Assembly (NCBI RefSeq): GCF_014873945.1
Contig: NZ_JADBEC010000002.1
Location: forward strand, 1,054,001 to 1,118,000
From: Rhizobium viscosum
GTDB taxonomy: Bacteria; Pseudomonadota; Alphaproteobacteria; Rhizobiales; Rhizobiaceae
Length of the DNA: 64,000 nt
Reading direction: 5' to 3'
The position numbers and the translations under genes were made by a program. This document shows, piece by piece, positions 61,644 through 64,000 of this stretch. Within the stretch, counting starts at the first letter, position 1. Every line of letters starts with the position of its first letter. The notes beneath the pieces are model-generated. The model was not told the origin of the DNA. It searched no databases and was given only the letters and a program-made list of their open reading frames with translations.

Positions 61644-63001
61644 CTTCGCATATCATCCCGATCACGGGAGCGGAATTATCTCCGATTCTCTCTCCTCTTG
61701 CCGCTGACATTCTGACCTCGGGCTCGCCACTCCTGCACAAATGGATCGAAGAGCACGGGTCTCCGCTTCACCTCGTGCTTCCGTCGGAGCTCAAGGCAAA
61801 TGTCGACGCCCTGCGCCACGTTCTCGACGATCGGGGAGTTGAACACGCGATCTATTATGGTTCGAAAGTCAATAAATCCTCCGGCCTGATGCAAGCCGCG
61901 CTCGCGGCAGGCTCAGGCATCGACGTGTCGAGCGTTTACGAGCTTCGTGACGCTGTCAAACTTGGAGCTCAAGGTCACGACATTGTGGCGACCGGTCCGG
62001 CAAAAACTGCACAATTTCACGACGAACTCGTCCGCATCCGGGCTCTTGTCTCCGTGGACAGTCCGGAGGAGCTGACAGACATATCGAGACGGTTGCCGCC
62101 AGAGGCCAAGCAACCTGTCCTTTTTCGACTGCAACCGAAAGGTCATGAGAAAAGCCGCTTTGGCATGGCTGCCGACACGGTGCGAGCATGCCTTTCACGC
62201 ATCGCTGCCGATAATCGCTTCCGGCTCGACGGCATACATTTCCATTTGAGCGGATATCGCTGGCAGGATCGGGCGGTAGCGTTTGAGGAGGCTGCCAAGC
62301 TGATCGAGGAGGCCCGGACGATCGGATTTTCTCCGGCAATGATCGATATCGGCGGCGGATTGCCGGTCCAATATGTGTCCGAGGCGGCATGGGAAGACCA
62401 TCTGCAGCGCCTAGGCGCCGATGATTACCGCACAGGCAAAGTTCCGGTGTCCTTTTATCCCTACGGCGGTCCGCAATCGGCGGCAGCGTGGCTTCGTTGT
62501 TTTTTGGGCGCTTTGTTGTCGTCGGGCCAAACGATCGAAGACTATCTCAGGCAGCACGAGCTAACGCTCGCAATGGAGCCGGGGCGCTCTCTTGTAGACC
62601 TGGCGGCGATTTCAGCCTTCCGTATAACCCGGGTGAAGGATCTCGGAGGCGCAAATGGCGTGATCTTCGTCGAAGGCAGCAGTTTCAGCGCCTGCGAGAC
62701 CTGGTTTGCGTCCGAATTCATGGTGGATCCCATCCTGCTGGGCCGGAGCGACCGGGCTCCTGCAGGTGGGTCCTTCCGGGCTTACATCGCCGGTCATAGC
62801 TGCCTTGATGAAGACGTCCTGAGCAATCGCTGGCTTGCCTTCCCCCACGTTCCCGAGGCTGGAGACGTTCTCGTCTGGGCCAATACGGGCGGCTATCAGA
62901 TGGATCTCCTGGAAAATGAGTTTCATCGGCACCCGATGCCTAAGCGGGTGTGCGTAACAAAGAGCGCAGCCGGCGAAATATCGATCTATCCCGATAACTA
63001 G
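61640..63001 (+). CDS. PLP-dependent decarboxylase of the LysA/SbnH type
   Basis: A 453-residue fold-type III decarboxylase (alanine racemase-like barrel). The PLP lysine is in IYYGSKVNKSSG, with HFHLSGYRWQD and the phosphate loop IDIGGGLPVQY following, and MEPGRSLVD near the C-terminal domain. SbnH, which decarboxylates a citryl-diaminopropionate in staphyloferrin B synthesis, belongs to this family; a diaminopimelate or amino acid decarboxylase is the alternative. ATG at 61640 overlaps the upstream stop (ATGA). sbnA-like starts 11 bases downstream. Confidence 0.8.
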   Translation: MTSHIIPITGAELSPILSPLAADILTSGSPLLHKWIEEHGSPLHLVLPSELKANVDALRHVLDDRGVEHAIYYGSKVNKSSGLMQAALAAGSGIDVSSVYELRDAVKLGAQGHDIVATGPAKTAQFHDELVRIRALVSVDSPEELTDISRRLPPEAKQPVLFRLQPKGHEKSRFGMAADTVRACLSRIAADNRFRLDGIHFHLSGYRWQDRAVAFEEAAKLIEEARTIGFSPAMIDIGGGLPVQYVSEAAWEDHLQRLGADDYRTGKVPVSFYPYGGPQSAAAWLRCFLGALLSSGQTIEDYLRQHELTLAMEPGRSLVDLAAISAFRITRVKDLGGANGVIFVEGSSFSACETWFASEFMVDPILLGRSDRAPAGGSFRAYIAGHSCLDEDVLSNRWLAFPHVPEAGDVLVWANTGGYQMDLLENEFHRHPMPKRVCVTKSAAGEISIYPDN

Positions 63002-63012
63002 GAGAGAACATC

Positions 63013-64000
63013 ATGCTTCCTACGAATGTCACCCAATTGATTGGGCGCACCCCGGTCATGTCGATCGAGATCCCGAGCCGAAATTCCAAACTGGTGCTGA
63101 AGATAGAAAAGAACAATCCCGGCGGTTCCATGAAGGACCGCATGGCGCGCAGCATGGTCGTGGCGGCCTTGCAGGATGGCCGGCTTGCTGCGGGAGGCAC
63201 GATTGTCGAATCGTCCTCGGGAAACACCGGCATCGGCCTGGCGCTGGCGGCGGTTGAGTTTGGGTTGAACTTCATTGCCGTCGTGGATCATCATGCCGCT
63301 CCGGACAAGATCCGCATGATGCGGGCGATCGGCGCCGAAATCCGTTATGTGGAGGGAGATTTCAAGGAAGACGAAGTGGCCGTCGTCGCCAGACAAAGAC
63401 TGGCAGCACAGCTCGGAGCGCAACTGCCAGGCGCCCTGTTCATGAACCAGTCCGACAACCCTGCCAATCCCGAAGGTTACGCCGGTTATGTTGATGAACT
63501 GATGGAGCAGCTTCCCGACGGCATCGATGCTTTCGTGGGATGCGTCGGCACGGGCGGATCGATGACCGGCATTTCGCGGCGGCTCAAGCAGCTCTTACCG
63601 GCGATCCGTACGATTGCCGTGGAGCCTGCGGGCTCCATCGTGTTCGGACAACCTGGACATCCCTATTACCAGTCCGGAACCGGCACGCCGGCCGGCGACG
63701 AAGTCGGCAAGGTCCTTGACTATGGCTGCATTGATGAGGGCGTGCAGGTTACCGATCAGCAGGCATTCGAGACGGCGCGTTACATTGCGCGTCGCAAGGC
63801 ACTGCTCGTTGGCGGCTCGACCGGCGGGGCGATCTACAAGGCTCTCGAATTCATAGCTTCAGGGAAGTTGCACGGTACTGTCGTGACGACCGTAGCCGAC
63901 GGAGGAGAAAAATATCTCGGCTCGGTCTTCGACGACGACTGGATGGCAAAGCGCGGCCTGTTCGACCCGTCCGTCGCCGCCCAGCTTGATGCGTGGCTTT
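63013..64000 (+). CDS. sbnA: SbnA-like PLP synthase (cysteine synthase family), 3' end beyond window
   Basis: The open frame runs without a stop to the window edge (329 codons seen). It is a fold-type II PLP enzyme with the PLP lysine at residue 41 in NNPGGSMKDRMA, SSSGNTGIGLAL and GCVGTGGSMTG. GGSMKDR, rather than the GGSVKDR usual in cysteine synthases, and the C-terminal YLGSVFDDDWM point to SbnA, which joins O-phosphoserine and glutamate to give N-(2-amino-2-carboxyethyl)-L-glutamate, the precursor of L-2,3-diaminopropionate. The next gene would be expected to be an SbnB-like dehydrogenase. The ATG is preceded by GGAGAGAAC. Confidence 0.82.
   Translation, partial: MLPTNVTQLIGRTPVMSIEIPSRNSKLVLKIEKNNPGGSMKDRMARSMVVAALQDGRLAAGGTIVESSSGNTGIGLALAAVEFGLNFIAVVDHHAAPDKIRMMRAIGAEIRYVEGDFKEDEVAVVARQRLAAQLGAQLPGALFMNQSDNPANPEGYAGYVDELMEQLPDGIDAFVGCVGTGGSMTGISRRLKQLLPAIRTIAVEPAGSIVFGQPGHPYYQSGTGTPAGDEVGKVLDYGCIDEGVQVTDQQAFETARYIARRKALLVGGSTGGAIYKALEFIASGKLHGTVVTTVADGGEKYLGSVFDDDWMAKRGLFDPSVAAQLDAWL

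Noticed and set aside
1..64000. tRNA, rRNA, CRISPR arrays, prophage, insertion sequences, replication origin
   Set aside because: I looked for their typical signatures (clustered direct repeats, transposase motifs, repABC or dnaA-type genes, tRNA cloverleaf ends) and found none I could support.

Overview
The window reads as a catabolic stretch from an alphaproteobacterium of the Rhizobium/Agrobacterium group. The support is indirect. Composition is GC-rich, genes are tightly packed, and ABC importers paired with a private regulator are abundant. A DUF982 protein (a family typical of rhizobia) is present, and the ketose 3-epimerase matches, from memory, the Agrobacterium D-allulose (psicose) 3-epimerase almost throughout. 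No rRNA, tRNA, replication or partition genes, CRISPR array, prophage or intact insertion sequence was seen, so chromosome and megaplasmid cannot be told apart.

Layout, left to right. (1) 18-5089: a large winged-helix/ATPase/TPR regulator, an acetoacetate-decarboxylase-family enzyme and a secreted alpha/beta hydrolase. (2) 5213-12264: a complete malonate decarboxylase operon, mdcA-C-D-E-G-B-F-H, almost entirely translationally coupled. (3) 12384-16908: small secreted and rhizobial hypothetical proteins, an aromatic-type aldehyde dehydrogenase and an AraC regulator. (4) 16936-23922: a ribitol operon (sugar ABC importer, ribitol dehydrogenase, ribulokinase) divergent from a LacI-type regulator. 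(5) 24068-32197: the five-step histidine utilization pathway (hutF-hutC leftward; hutI-H-G-U-D rightward) around a TGTATATACA operator. (6) 32256-39024: a second HutC-like regulator, a polar amino acid ABC importer, a histidine ammonia-lyase paralogue that lacks the MIO-forming serine, and an N-methyl amino acid oxidase. This is the most unusual group in the window. (7) 39217-47638: a seven-gene ketose operon (ABC importer, two ketose 3-epimerase-family proteins, a P-loop kinase) divergent from a second LacI paralogue with a perfect palindromic operator. (8) 48092-60611: an ectoine/hydroxyectoine utilization locus (doeX, doeC, doeD, enuR, eutB, eutC, doeA, doeB, ehuBCDA); doeC carries a one-base frameshift and eutA is absent. 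(9) 61221-end: sbnI-, sbnH- and sbnA-like genes. They suggest synthesis of L-2,3-diaminopropionate or a siderophore built from it, continuing past the window edge.

The parts work as separate import-and-degrade modules that feed central metabolism: malonate to acetate/acetyl units, ribitol to ribulose phosphate, histidine to glutamate, allulose-type ketoses to fructose, ectoines to aspartate. All four solute-binding-protein genes are followed at once by a strong RNA hairpin before the next transporter gene, a simple way to express the binding protein above the membrane components.
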